Shown piece by piece: positions 33,485 through 45,930 of a stretch of DNA of 64,000 nt. The notes under the pieces were generated by a model. That model did not search any database and was not told the DNA's origin. It saw only the letters and a program-made list of their open reading frames with translations. Made by a program: the position numbers and the translations under genes. This DNA is from Liriodendron chinense (Eukaryota; Streptophyta; Magnoliopsida; Magnoliales; Magnoliaceae): positions 4,959,966 through 5,023,965 of the forward strand of contig ML058433.1 of NCBI GenBank assembly GCA_003013855.2, in the 5' to 3' direction. The stretch's first letter is position 1. Every line of letters begins with the position of its first letter.

Positions 33485-35467
33485 TCAATCCCTACCCTCC
33501 TCCTCGGCCATATCAGGTAAGTCCCTTGACTCATAATGAAATAATCTCGCTCTCAACCTGCTCACCTCCATACGCAGGTAATGCACCTCATCGTGCTCAA
33601 GGGTACGAATCGTGGCCTCCTCATCAGATAACCTCTGATTGGCAGCCAATCTCCTCGACATCACCTCACAATGATACCGAAGTGCGGAAATCTCAGACAG
33701 CAAATGGCCATGAGTGGCCAAAAGGAAACCATGATCAATGAACGGGCGCTCCTCAAAGGGTTCATATGAACCAGATGAAGAGCCGGCATCTCCAAGGATA
33801 TCCTGCTCATCCTCATCAGCAGTCTGATACCAGCAAGGGATACGTCGATACAGAGACTGCTCAGCAACCCAGTACTGATATGGGGCGGTTGCCATCAGAA
33901 AAGCCCGCAACTCAAAACCAAGCAGATCAACAGTCAGGTAACTCGCCCAGGATCCATCAATCCAAGTCCTAAAGTCAGAGGTCCTAGATGGAAGTGCTCG
34001 GCGCCCGATACCCATAAAAGCAAAAAGAGGAACATCCTGCTCATACCCAAACTGCCGTAGGAACCGGGTAAGGTGGTAGGAAAAGTAAGATCGAAAGCCT
34101 ACCAGCATCAGAGGAAGGCGGTGCACATCACAAAGCACTAGAGGAAGTGAAAGCCAAGATGACTCCCAACGAACATTCCAGTCACGAAGTTCAGCCAACA
34201 TCCTGTGATACAAAGGCTCGCTCATCCTAGCTGTATGCGGAAGAAACTCCATGATATGTCGCATAAGGTCTGGGCGACAGGTGTCAGGAAAGGGTACAGG
34301 AACGGTCAGCGAAAGACGCTCCCATAGCCAGACCTGATCACAAGAAGGAAAAGAAGTTCAGCTAAAGTAAAGCAATTCCTAACAAAGCAAGAAGGGAAAT
34401 GTGCAGAAAAGATACTTGAAGAAATGCACAGCAGCCGCGAAGGACACGAGTGTGGCCCAGGGCACAGTCAGTCAGCCCACTAAACAGCTCGGCCAGGACG
34501 AGAGAAATGATCCCCTGCCGTCGGGTAGCGCGGCTCATCACCTCAAAAAGCAAAGGAGTCTGGGACCTGCGCCATCCCGAGAATAGCACCTCAGCTATCA
34601 AGCAGAACATCAGTGCGTTCCAAGCAAGAATAGATCCGGCCACACTCTGAGGACCCGAAAAGAGATCATAAGTAAATCCAAGGAAAACACTACAGCATCC
34701 TGGCCGGCAGCTGCAGGCCGAACAAGATAGGGGATCCCGAACTAGTTCTGCAGTGTGGCAGTTTTCGGTAATGTCTTCGGCGAGAAATACTGAGTATAAT
34801 CCCAAGGTAGGCCTGTCAAGCGTGCAAGCTCCTCCAAAGAGGGTCCCATCTCCATATCGTTGAACGCGAATAAGTTCAATGAAAGGACCCAGTCAATTCA
34901 ATGCAGCTCCAAGCATCCTCCAATCAATATCAATATAGATCAGACTGCCGAAGCCATAGGACTCCAAACCTCGAATCTCATAAACTGATAAGTTGTCAAG
35001 CCAAGCAAGCAGTTATGGCGAGCAAGAAGGACGAGGAAGCAGCTGACAAGTCCTCACGGGTACCCCCTCCAAAATAAAAGGCCCAGAAATTAATGACAGC
35101 TCATCGAGGATCGGAAGATCAATGGGCGAAGGAGAAGGAAAAGCGGGAACCTCTGCAGACTCGACAGCCCCTGACTTGCCCTCAGCAACGACTATGTTGA
35201 TATAGTTGCATCACTGTCTGAAACTGCCACGACCTTTGCCGCATAAGAAGACTCGCCCACCTCATGAACTGAGTGCGCAAAAAATCGACGATCAAGAGAA
35301 GGACGATACTCTCCATCAAAAGGGCTATCAGCAAAGATCACACCGCACATCGTGGCATCCTGGCCAATTCGACCGTCAAAGAATGCATCTGAACCATCAA
35401 GAAGGGTCCCGGCAACCTCGATCGAAGAATCAACGGTCAGATCTGGACCTGCGGCCCTCTCCGACAA
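33485..35467 (-). pseudogene. Antisense gene 2 of element 3: DUF7745-like protein
   Basis: Minus-strand segments in several frames: 35467-35000 (acidic start region), 34860-34370 (EMGPSLEELARLTGLP, then TPLLFEVMSRATRRQG) and 34330-33485 (YLTRFLRQFGYEQDVPLFAF-type, from HLTRFLRQFGYEQDVPLF, ending in the heptad-rich LRMEVSRLRARLF). The order and motifs fit the DUF7745-like proteins of plant retrotransposons, which are distantly PMD-like. Breaks at about 35195, 35010 and 34340 could be introns or mutations. The family assignment is from memory of motifs and needs a profile search. Confidence 0.5.
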
Positions 35468-35512
35468 GAAATCATGAATCTAGTCATCATGCTGACCAAT
35501 CAAAGGGATCAT

Positions 35513-36091
35513 CTAGGCATCCACACCGTCCATCATCAGGGGGACATCATCAATGATCACATCAAGTCCACCCAAACAAGTATGCCGCACATCTCGGCCA
35601 TCATCGAGAGCATCCAAACCATCAAAGGTATCATCTGAACCATCCATACCATCCAGACATGAGATTAGCCCATCTATGTCCATCATACCCCCATCTCCAC
35701 CATCAATCACATCATCCATGCGGCCCACACTCAAGGGATGCATAGCCTCACTTATGTCCCTTCTCATCATCCCATCCATACCATCCATTTCTCCCACAAT
35801 CAAAGCCCCATTCAAATCAGAAATTTCAGCATGGTTGCCATTAATGGGGCCATTCAAAGCTCCACCAACCACCATCCCTAATCCATCATCAATGCCCCTA
35901 GTCAATGCTCCATCTCTACCATCTATTAAAGGAATCCCTCCATCATTAAAGCCTTCAACACTTTCTGAAGAGTGGGACCCACCATGGACAGCCCCCACAA
36001 CACCTAAATCTCCACCGTCCATTGCCCAAGAAAGGACAAAGCAAGATGAGGACAAGATGAGGAGAAAAGACAAAGAGGAAAGAAGATTCAT
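35513..36091 (-). CDS. Antisense ORF with signal-peptide-like start and DG-rich repeats
   Basis: From ATG 36091 the product starts MNLLSSLSFLLILSSSCFVL, a hydrophobic run ending near SWA, followed by about 170 residues rich in Asp, Gly, Met and Ile with DGMDG-like repeats. The frame extends upstream to 36184 without another convincing start. A GC palindrome like those beside the LTR promoters lies 106 bp upstream. It may be a 5' exon of antisense gene 2 or an independent small gene. The repeat structure also opens the opposite strand, so coding is uncertain. Confidence 0.35.
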   Translation of the reverse strand: MNLLSSLSFLLILSSSCFVLSWAMDGGDLGVVGAVHGGSHSSESVEGFNDGGIPLIDGRDGALTRGIDDGLGMVVGGALNGPINGNHAEISDLNGALIVGEMDGMDGMMRRDISEAMHPLSVGRMDDVIDGGDGGMMDIDGLISCLDGMDGSDDTFDGLDALDDGRDVRHTCLGGLDVIIDDVPLMMDGVDA

Positions 36092-36196
36092 GGCTGAAAT
36101 CGAATGGTCCAGTACAGAGAATGTGGGGACAAGAGCAGGAGACAGAAGAGAATGTTCGAGCACGAGCCAGCCCAGACCGCACAAGAGGTGACCCTT

Positions 36197-36219
36197 GGGC
36201 GGCCCGCTCTGGGCCGCCC
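36197..36219. repeat. GC palindrome within the antisense gene region
   Basis: GGGCGGCC-CGCTCT-GGGCCGCCC, the same box that lies upstream of the LTR and antisense TATA boxes of this family. No TATA box is evident next to it. 36220-36926 otherwise holds no gene. Confidence 0.55.
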
Positions 36220-36926
36220 ATACGGACTGCGCTCCCTCTCTCTCCGCGGGATTGGCTCCATGGTTCTTGGTAGGTGAGGCTGACAGTCCACATCAGCAGA
36301 TGGCACACTGAGGGCCGCCCAAGGCTCCAATCGATTTCAGACTTCGATTGAGATTGATCAGAATCATTTGGAAGGTACCCCACCTATCCAATCACGAAGC
36401 ACTGCGCTCAGAATGGGTCTGATCAGGTCAAAGAGAGGGAAATATGATCAAGAGAGGGCCATAAGCAATCTGAGCCATTTGAACACTAGATTATTATGAT
36501 CCAAACCATGGAAGAGCTCGCACGGGTCATCAAATAGCAAGACCAAGGGTTTGATCATCAAAAGAAGGGTCAGAATCTAAGATCTGATCATCAAGTGGGA
36601 CCACAAGGCCAAATCAAGCGATCTGAGCCGTTCAAGTCATCATCCACACCATGAGAAGCCTTCTTAGCATCACAAAATACCAAGAAAAGGTGCTCCAAAA
36701 TAAAGCCAAGGTCTCAAGTAGGCCCACAGGGCCGAATGAAGCCATCTGAACCATTCAAGTCATCATCCATGCAATTAAGAAGTCTCCAGTCAAAGCATCC
36801 AGACATCATCAAGGAATTTGAGACAAGTCAAAGATTGTATATTCATTCAGAAGATTTTTTATACAGAAGAAGGCAAAAGCAAAAAGAAGAAGATCATACA
36901 TCAAGTAAGCTGAACACAGAAGCAAG

Positions 36927-38420
36927 CTACAGGTCGCCAACATAGTCGTCATCGTCCCTCCTCTCGTCCCGCTCTCGACGATGAAGATCCATCAAAGGAG
37001 CTATCACCGAGCCTCCAGCATATCTGCGATGGCCCCCAGGAACATAGAGCAGAGGAAGCAGAGGCCCCTGGCCATACAACAAGTACCACTCATCATAATC
37101 GCGATCCAGGATCGTGAAACGAAACCCGGGCCGGCCCACAAGAGTGTCAGCTATCTCATCAGCTGGGATCTGAGCAGCTGGAGGAGGTGCAGAACAAGGG
37201 ACTCTGGCCACTCCGGTAATCTGTCGAAGCAACCTCTCACCCAAATACCACTGAAATGATTCAGCGTCAGAAAGCATGATCCGGAGGCATGAAGCATCAT
37301 AGGTCTCCACACGCTGAGGGGTGTAGTAGAGAGGAAAGTTGGCGTATGGCATCTGAGCTAGCTACAACAAGGGAGATCATCACGATCAATTACAGTACAG
37401 CACGAGGGATAAGGAAAAGCAAGATACTTACATCTTCAACGGTCAATCCGTCTATGTCAGCACGCCAGTTGTCCCCAGAAACTCGAGAGTTCCGCTGACA
37501 GTTTTGTTGATGCCAGTACATGTGGCGATACAAAGATGGCTCAATGTCATCCCGCATCCTCGGCGCGAGGTGGGGAAAATGGTCATAAAAGTAAGTCTGG
37601 GCAAGAGCACACCTAAGGAGTAGAGAGAGAAAGAAGGTAAATATCTCCAAGAAAGGAGAAAGAAGAAGTACCTCAACGACAGGCCAGAAACCTGTGTAGG
37701 ACCGACTATTCCGACTGGTCTTATCCAGACCTTGAAAAATATGAGTCAGGATAGCCCCGTTCCAATTGTAGGGATGATGAAGATCCTCAACCAAGCGAAG
37801 AAATTTAGAATCAACTCTCTCATTTGCGTGGCAGAGAAGGAAAGACCTGAAGGCATAAGTAATCATGGCTCGTGCTTTGTGGAGGGCCTCTAACTCGGTA
37901 GTGGGGGTGACGGAGGCAAAAGTGTTGTAGAACCATCGCATCTTTACTTGATGGCCTTGGAATTCATCTTCGGGCAGGACATCACCAACAAGCCGTAGCC
38001 AATCAGTGGAAGTGATGGGAGCAAGAGAGCTGACTTGAGGAACAACTGCCCCATGAAATGGAAAGCCAATTTGCATATAAATATCTAGGGAGTTATTCCC
38101 CATTCGCCACAAGGGAGTTGAAAGGTGTGGGTCTCATCCCGCCACCTCATATAAAGAGCCGCGAGCATCATGCGGTTGGCACTGTTGTTATGAAAACGAA
38201 AGGTAAGGAGGCCAGCAAAAGGAGTGTCAGCCAATACTCATTCGAGCAAAGGCTGTGGATGTTTCACTCAGTTGTCCCAGTGATCTCTAGTACCTCGACC
38301 CTTGATGGCGAGAAGAGGTTGGTGCTCTTGAGCCAAAGAACACATATGGGCCCCTCGGCGGATGATGAAGGCAGGATCTTCCTCATCAATCACTCGACGT
38401 CCTCTTGTACCGTCCGCCAT
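36927..38420 (-). pseudogene. Antisense gene 1 of element 3: plant mobile domain protein
   Basis: The best start is ATG 38420 (MADGTRGRRVIDEEDP), six bases after an acceptor-like cttgtag. A stop at about 38270 follows. The PMD core is on 38112-37390: TELEALHKARAMITYAFRSFL, YNWNGAILTHIFQGL, SYTGFWPVVE, then ALAQTYFYDHFPHLAPR. T-rich insertions with GTACTT...CTTAG (37671-37613) and GTAAGT...TTGTAG (about 37430-37366) look like introns. The last exon (37352-36927) ends in an acidic, Arg-rich tail. Removing 59 bp at the first candidate does not keep the apparent frame, so that junction or the copy is imperfect. Confidence 0.65.
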
Positions 38421-40560
38421 TGAATCCTACAAGCTTGGCAAGGTAAGTCCCTATCCTTTACCCGTCAAAATCCAAATTATCATCCAGGAAACCCATGGGA
38501 TTGGACTCACATTCAGATGTAAAATCCAAAGTCCCACTCCATGTGTTACCTAGGATATGTGTTGGGCCCATTGAAGAAAGCAAGGCCCACCTTAAAGAAG
38601 GTTGCATGTCATGTCTTAGGCAAGGAAAGTCCATCATCCAAGGACACACTTTGGACAACAAATGCACTCAAGTGCCATGAGATCAACAAGAGATAAGAAT
38701 CCTACTTCACATGAGAAATCCCTCTTCAAAGTCCATAAGTGGCCAAGGATTGATCCACTTTTTATGCCAAGGCCATGATTCTCACTTAAGATGTTTCCAT
38801 GTTTTTACACATGTACATGGACAAGGGGGGGAATAGGAAGGAAATGGGCCCCAAGAGCAACCCAAATGCCTCACCTCAATGGATTGAAAGGAGCACATAG
38901 CCCACTTGAAGAACATGAGGACCCATCCAATGGGCTAACCATGGGCACCCCTATGTGCATCATCTTGATGAAAGTTTTGACTATGAGAGTACAACATGGC
39001 GGTCTACCCACAAACATATGAATCAAAGAGGCTAATGGTAAAAATTGGATGCACATAGCCCACATGAAGAATCAAAGTTGGAAATGCCCATGTAAGGACA
39101 AGTTTGGGCAACTTATGTGCACCAATTTCTTTACAAAAAAAAGGGGACCATTTGAGCACAAGAGGGCATGGCTTGACGAGTCACGCCACCATCATGAAAA
39201 TGGCTAAGAATGATAAACATATCCCACTTGAAGATCAAAATCCAAAATGCCCCAAAGCATGGGACAAAATTGGGCAACTTATGGGTATCATTCTTTCTCA
39301 CAAATTGAAAGAAAAATCACTCATCTTTGAGAATGATGGTGGATGACCCACCAAGCACCCCAAAAAGAAGTTCAAGGAGCTATGGTTGCATAGATAGCTC
39401 ACTTAAAGGAGGATCATCCATTTGAGGTTGATAACATTAAAGAGAAACTCTTGGAAATCACTTTCTCACCACATGGAAAAACCATTTGAACTTAGTGAGA
39501 TTGTTGAGACAACTCACTCATGGGACTTGTAGATGATCAAGTAACTCAAGTCTTCCATCCATCAAAAGAAAAAGCATGAAAGAAAAGAAAATCTTACATG
39601 AACAAAGTGTAGTGGTGCACAAAGTATAGTGGTGCACACATGGTCCAAAGAAATCGAAGTTTCAATGAAGGCCCAAAAGCCCATCCATATGGAAAAATCC
39701 TAAGGGGCCCACCACACTTTGTACATATGGATGTACATCATAATCAAGAGATGGTGGGAGATTTGGGCCACTTGTCCATAAAGGCCCACTTAAGAAATCT
39801 AGCCCACTTGAGATCCAAGTGAAGAATGGGCTGGTCACCTTTGTCCATACACATGTGAAGAAAGATGGGGCCACCCAAAGTGAGCCCCATGAGCCCAAAA
39901 CTTGAGGTGGGCCCTACCGTTCTCATGGGCCCAAACCTTGAAAAGAAGATGGAAAAGAAAAGAAGAGCTTAAGGAAAAATGACAAGGGTAAGAAAGCATG
40001 AGGGAGCCCAAAATAAAGCATTGGGCCCATCAAATACACCAAGGGCCATGACTTCACTTTGAGCCCATTTGATACACATGAAAAGAGGCCCAACTCCCAT
40101 GAAGAAAGATAGGATATTTTGCCATCCACACTTGATGGACATGGCAAAATTACCCTTTACATACACATGAAGGGAGTGTGAAAGAAGAAAAGAAAGAATA
40201 AAATGGAAGCTTGCAATGTCCTTCTCCATGCACCACCTTTAAAAGAGATTTGAGATCTAGAAAATAGCCAAAAACACTTGGGCCCACCTTCACTCCTTTT
40301 GGAATAGCTACATGGAAAAAGAAAAGAGTCATGAGAAGAGACAATGAAGAAGAAAAAAGACAAGAGAGAAAGGGAGTGGTCCATACCTTTACCACTCACC
40401 AAAGGGGGACCACCTTGCTGTTCCAAAGCTTCCCTAAGGCCCACCTCTTGAAGAGAGCAAAGAACCACCAAAAGAGAGAGGAAAACTTGAAGAAAGAGAG
40501 AGTATGAGAGAGAGAGAGAGAAGAGAAATTGCACGTTGGAGGGGGCAAGGGTGCCCCATG
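38421..40560 (-). other. Leader region of the antisense genes
   Basis: About 2.1 kb between the antisense TATA box and the first antisense ATG, without a credible gene. Strings like CACATAGCCCACTTGAAGA recur at 38900, 39055 and 39215, which suggests diffuse repeats. 39340-40560 is shared with copy A in inverted orientation. Confidence 0.55.
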
Positions 40561-40568
40561 TTATATAG
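40561..40568 (-). promoter_or_regulatory. Antisense promoter TATA box of element 3
   Basis: CTATATAA on -, directed at the antisense genes, followed by a CT-rich stretch (40490-40530 on +, GA-rich). A GC palindrome lies about 60 bp upstream. The inverted copy at 21944 is conserved. Confidence 0.6.
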
Positions 40569-40628
40569 AAAAGGGGAGTGCACCCCTTTACCCAACCCAC
40601 TGAAAAAACCGGTGGGCAGGGACAGCTT

Positions 40629-40651
40629 GGGCGGCGCCCAGGGGGCCGTCC
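40629..40651. repeat. GC palindrome of the antisense promoter, element 3
   Basis: GGGCGGCG-CCCAGG-GGGCCGTCC. Its centre CCCAGGGGGCCG is the same as in the LTR palindrome of this element (47351-47374) and differs from copy A. Confidence 0.6.
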
Positions 40652-40723
40652 TACCCTCCCTCTAGTTGAAACGACTTCTCACCCCCTCTCCTTGGGAAGG
40701 GTGGTTGCAAGTGAATCTTGTAC

Positions 40724-42776
40724 TGAAATTGCGATTTTACCGCCTATTGAGATACTTGGAGATATGCCTAATGTCCTAGAGGGGGGGTGAATAGGACTTT
40801 TTAAATTCCAATTACAATTAAAAACTAACCAAGACAATCTTATCAAATAAGATAATCACAATAGCATTTAAGGCATTTATATGAGCAGTTTGTAAGCAAG
40901 GACTATCATAGGCATTTCATCAAACAGTTATCATTCATGATAGACTAAACCATTCAACACATAGCAAACATTCAATCTCATAATGCACATCGATTTATAG
41001 TGGTTCGGTTTCCCTACTCCACTCCCGGTTCACGATCTCAACCTATGAGACCACCGAATTTCACTATCGTCTTGGTTTTAAATCAGGTTAACCATCAACC
41101 TTGACATCCTTTGATCTAGGACCGCGTTTACCATCCACCGATGGCCCAATCCAGGGACTTGACGAGTTTGGATCTCAAACTCTCACCAATCCTAATCCAA
41201 GGATGGTCACGTACCCTCCCGCCGGAGTTTCCCAATCCAGGGAATAGAGATTTAAAAGATGGACTCTCAAAAACTAGACATACCTAGACGATTGAGCCCC
41301 GATTCGATGCCTTTGATGAGTAGCTTCAGCTCCACATGCTTCAGCTTCTCTTTGTGCTCCCAAGATCAGCTACCGATGCAAATGATGAGGATATATTGAT
41401 GCCGGGTAGTTGGGAGAGAGTTGGTCTAGTTCCTCTTGCCTATTCAATGCAATGGTAATGAGGGAACTACCAATCTTCAAGCATTCAATGGCTTTAAGTG
41501 ACCTAATAAAGATATTCAGAAGGAAGGTCAGCCATGAATGAAGGTCTTGAGTTCATACTTCAAACCGAGCTTAGAATACTCAATGACAAGCCATTAATGG
41601 CCAAGTTTGAATGATGAACTCAGGGGAGTTAAGAGGGAGGAAGGATGAGAGTAAATGCTCTCTCTCTCAGCTCTGGATGGGTGTTCAATGCATCCTATAA
41701 AAGACCTCAAGTCCTGGCTTTATAGAGCCCCAAATGATAGCCCCAACGGATCAAAAACGGTCACAGCCGACCTGTCAGAGAAAGGTCTGAATCGGTCGGA
41801 CAGACCGGTCGTCGTTTGAAAAGCAAGGCTACATTTGGGACTGGCCGACCGGTCAAGACCGGTCGGACCCCCTTGCTGGAGAGAGTTCAAAGAGTAGGCT
41901 GACCGGTCAAGACCGGTCGGACCCCTTTGCTGGATGAAGTTTAAAATACTGGCCGACCGGTCTTGACCGGTCGGACCCCCTTAGTGGATGATATCCATAA
42001 TACAGGCCGACCGGTCTTGACCGGTCGGACCCCTTTGCTGGACAGTTAGTTTGTGAAGGCCGACCGGTCTTGACCGGTCGGCTGCCTTTCTATGAAATGC
42101 AGCAAAGCTGCTGGAGTGTTTGTGTTTAGCTTGGCTGACCGGTCAAGACCGGTCGGCTGTCCGTTTGAAAACCTTCCAGCAAGGTATCTTGATAGCCTTG
42201 AATGCCTGGCAAACCGGTCAAGTCCGGTCGGCTGTCCATCCGCTTTCTTCACAACCGGTCGGCTGTCCGTTTGAAGACCTTCCAGCAAGGTATCTTGATA
42301 GCCTTGAATGCCTGGCAGACCGGTCAAGACCGATCGGCTGTCCATCCGCTTTCTTCACAGCAAGTTAGTTGATGAGTTGAGAAGCCTGGCCGCTTTCTGA
42401 ACTTGTCAAGCGGGTTAGCCGGACCAAGTTCTCAACACAGCAACGAATCACTTCAAGTGATGAGGTGCATAGGGTCCAATGTATGGACATATCTCCAATA
42501 TGCTTCGCACCAGCCAAGATTTACAAGTCTGATCAACTTGTGCAAGGGTCGAGAGGAATGGGGATTAGATATGTGAGTCTTTACGCCATTCTTAGATGTT
42601 TTGGATTTCCTATGGTTAATCTATATGCAACTTACCTAGGATCTTGTTTCAGCATGAGCTTGAGCAATGGACGAAGCGTAATCTTCAGGTCTTGATTCTT
42701 CAATTCTTCGACCGGGGCTCATACGACAAGACGCGACCAACCAACACGCCAATTGACAATAACAGATGTACTAACA
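40724..42776. mobile_element. Solo LTR (2053 bp), probably Ty1/copia SIRE-like
   Basis: The insertion starts TGAAAT and ends CTAACA. It is flanked by identical 5-bp duplications TGTAC (40719-40723 and 42777-42781) and is absent from the matching place in copy A (near 21775). GAGGGGGGGTGAATAGG close to the left end and TATAGTGGTTCGG recall LTRs of SIRE/Maximus copia elements. No internal genes are present. Confidence 0.78.
41770..42360. repeat. Palindromic GACCGGTC repeats in the solo LTR
   Basis: At least ten degenerate copies of CCGACCGGTC-TT-GACCGGTCGG or its AA form, spaced about 40-70 bp. The same palindrome occurs in a different solo LTR at 53440-53690. Confidence 0.85.
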
Positions 42777-42959
42777 TGTACCTCCTTGTAAGAATGAAGT
42801 AATGGAAGAGAATGATGAGAAAAAGTAAGGAATCTCACCAAAATCTCATCTTGTGAGAAATTGGTGAGAAATTGGCTTGATGATGTGGAAAAGTTCCATG
42901 GAATTTTCAAGGAAAAGAAAAGAAAAATTGACTTGGTCAAACAGTGATCTCAACCATCC

Positions 42960-43810
42960 AAAGTCATGACCTGATGATCTGAACCAGTCTAAGAAGAATC
43001 CTCGGAAGCTCCGCCCTTGATTACTGTTCGCTTGTACATATTCAGTGGTCCAAAGACCTTAAACTACAGTCGGGATCAATATCCCGAGGGATTTTAATAA
43101 AAACCAGCATCGATCCCAGCCGCTCAGGCCAAGATCTGATGACCTGGATCATTTTGAAAAAAATCACAAAAAAGAATGTATGTTCAGCTTGTACAAAAAT
43201 TGGGTCCGAAGACCTTAAACTACATCGGGATCGACATCCCGAGAGATTTTCAATAAAAACCGGCATTGGTCTTGATTGCTCGAATCAAGATCTGACGACA
43301 CCGGACACTTTTCAAAAATCACAAAAATATATATATGCAATCTCTTGTACAGTTTTGGGTCCGAAGACCTTAAACTACGTCGGGATCGACATCCCGAGAG
43401 ATTTTCAATAAAAACCGGTGTCGGTCTTGTTTGCTCATATCAAGGTCAGATGACTCCGGATATTTTCCAAAAACAAAAAAACCAAAAAATGTGTTTGCCT
43501 TGTTTTATACAGTTTTGTGGTCCGAAGACCTTAAACTACACTGGGATTAATTTCTCGGGGGGACCTTTTCCTGCTTTTAACCAAAAACCGGCATCGGCCT
43601 CAACCATTGGGATCAAGGTTTGATAACCCGGATCATTTCCAAAAATACCAAAAAGATTTCAAGCTTTCCATAAAACCAGCATCAACTTCGATTACCTGAG
43701 TTGAAGTCTGGAACTTGTTCAAAAAAAATATATATATAAAAAAAAAAATTCACCATCAATTTCACAAATTCATCCTCAGTGGTCTGAAGACCTAAAACTA
43801 CACTGGGATT
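42960..43810 (+). repeat. 3' tandem array of family X, element 3
   Basis: About five units of 155-160 bp, each with GGTCCGAAGACCTTAAAC near 43050, 43206, 43359, 43520 and 43780, followed by a CCGAGAGATTTTCAATAAAAACC-type stretch (here as CCGAGAGATTTTCAATAAAA). Confidence 0.82.
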
Positions 43811-44662
43811 AACTTCTCGGGGGCTTTCTTTTCTAACCTGTTCCGGACATGGCTGACAGTTGATCGTATGGGTGTCCGGAATCTTTTAAACAGGTAAAGG
43901 CTGAGGCGGGCAGAGCCTCGCAATCCTGTTCATGTTGAATGCACCGTGATAGACAACCTTGATTTGGAAGTCGCTGTTGAATCTGACGGATGTTCCCTGT
44001 TCCTAAAACTCATGAAGGGGATTAAGGCTGTTGGGAGGTGGAGCGCACCCTCATGGAATTGTGAGCAACGTAAGGCCCCAAACTGGATTGACTAAGGGAA
44101 ATGTGAGGATGTGGCTCATTTTGTGGCCGAAGGAGTCCGTCGGACAATATGTGGTCTATGTGCATTGCACCTAAGGAACAGGCAACTTTATGGGTGTGTT
44201 GAATGAAAACCCTCAACAATCTCCTCATCCGAAGATGTAAAACTATGGCACTTAACTGTGTGAGAGTTGTCTTGCTCTGGATCGGGTGCCTTACCAGCAG
44301 TAGAAGCTGGAAATGGATGAAAATTCCATGCCTTTTCCCTGCATTTCAGAAAAATCCAACAAAATACCAAAACATTACAAAATCACTTTTCAAAATCACA
44401 AAATATTTCCCTTACTTTCGAACAAAATGTTGTCAAAAACCACAAAAAATGTTTCCCTTGCTTTCAAGCAAAAAATTTTCAAAAAACACAAAAATATTTC
44501 CTTGGTTTTCAATAACCGATCTCTACCTTGACTACTCAGGTAAAGATCCGGACCACATATTAACAAAAATCACAAAAATTGTCACTATCCCCCAGCACTA
44601 CACTTCAGGAGTCTTGAACTCCACTCTCTTCACAATTTGGGATGACGGATCCAATCGCCCGC

Positions 44663-45260
44663 TGTTAACGTCAGATTTTGTAACAGTTTCCTCCGGATGT
44701 TCACCTTCTCTCCAATAGAGACTTCCTCCGCGGACCTGCAAGAAGACAGAAAGCAACTAAGGGCGGTTGGTGTCCAGCCGTTAGCCCTCCGATGCTTAAG
44801 TCAGACAAAGCAAGAAGGGGAATAACCAGGCAAAAAAGGAGGCTAGAGATTGAATATTGTGTACCTTTATCATCAATAGAATCATCTATTTATACAGATC
44901 TCAATGATCCAGTCTGCTACGCAAGCTGTTAAGGTTATCCCTATTTTCATGGGATAAGAAGCGTATCTCGATAATACTTGGAGAAAGATGTAGTCAAAAC
45001 ATCCTAGACGTCTAGCTGATTACGTCTCCGGATATTCGGAACTAAGAACAGATATAAACCGAAACCGGCCTATATGGGCTGCTGGCACTACGAGATGAAG
45101 GCCATCAATGCCAAAGACCACGATCGCTCAGATATTGGGAGCTGCTCGAATGAAGAATACTCTGGTCGCATTCTGTATATGCGACCCCTTAATGCGAGCA
45201 CGATCCCGACTGCTCGCATTCTCGAGATGTGACCCCTTATCTCGAGCACGACCCTGACTG
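44663..45260 (-). mobile_element. Small LTR-like insertion related to the element D LTR
   Basis: 598 bp absent from copies A and C at this position. Near-identical pentamers flank it (cccgc at 44658-44662, ctcgc at 45261-45265). On the minus strand it has TATAAATAGATG, a GCTTAAGCATCGGAGGGCTAACGG-like stretch (GGAGGGCTAACGG) and an end GTTACAAAATCTGACGTTAACA-like, all mirrored in the element D LTR (58436-59119). The minus-strand 5' end does not start with TG, so that boundary may be off. Confidence 0.55.
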
Positions 45261-45930
45261 CTCGCATTCTTGACCAAAACTGGCGACCAAGCACCGTCTC
45301 AATTGCATTTATGCCCAGAAGAACATCTTGAAGTCGGATAACATCCTCGTACATTCTCATTAGCAAAGAAACAACATCTTGGGACGATGGACCTGATCGA
45401 CCACGGGTCGGGATCTTGACCAACCCGCTGACCAAACGCCCGTATAAAAAAGAAAAACCCTAGGGAAGTACAACCCTACATCAGCACCAATCGCATCAAT
45501 CATCATATTTACCTACTTTCAAAATAAAAGCCGGTTAGCCAAAGACCCCACAGGCATCCCTAGTGGAGGCGCATGCAAACCAGATTTCCATTTCAAAAAG
45601 ACAAAAATATCTCTATTTGCAAATAAAAACCCCACGGAGTATCACTCCCAAGAGTGGGTATCTTTTCAAAAATCTAAAAATATTTTTCCAGTAGAGCGTT
45701 CTGCCTCCAAAACACCAGGAGATCTTCCATATCTCTGGGTAGGAGCGGACGCAAAAATCAAATAAGATCCGATGTCTCACGGTTTCCCTGGAGACCATCG
45801 GATCCAATGCACTCAAAGTACAGTCGAATTGAACTCCAGTGTCAGTGCGGTCGTACCACATGCCAAGATACGAAAAGATGAAAGCCAAAAGGCTCGGCCA
45901 AAGAAACCATTTGAACAGGCTGGAAACGAT

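Noticed and set aside
35553..36191. 212-codon plus-strand Pro/Ser-rich ORF
   Set aside because: It mirrors the repetitive minus-strand DG-rich frame. The strand of the antisense genes and the signal-like start favour minus, with low confidence.
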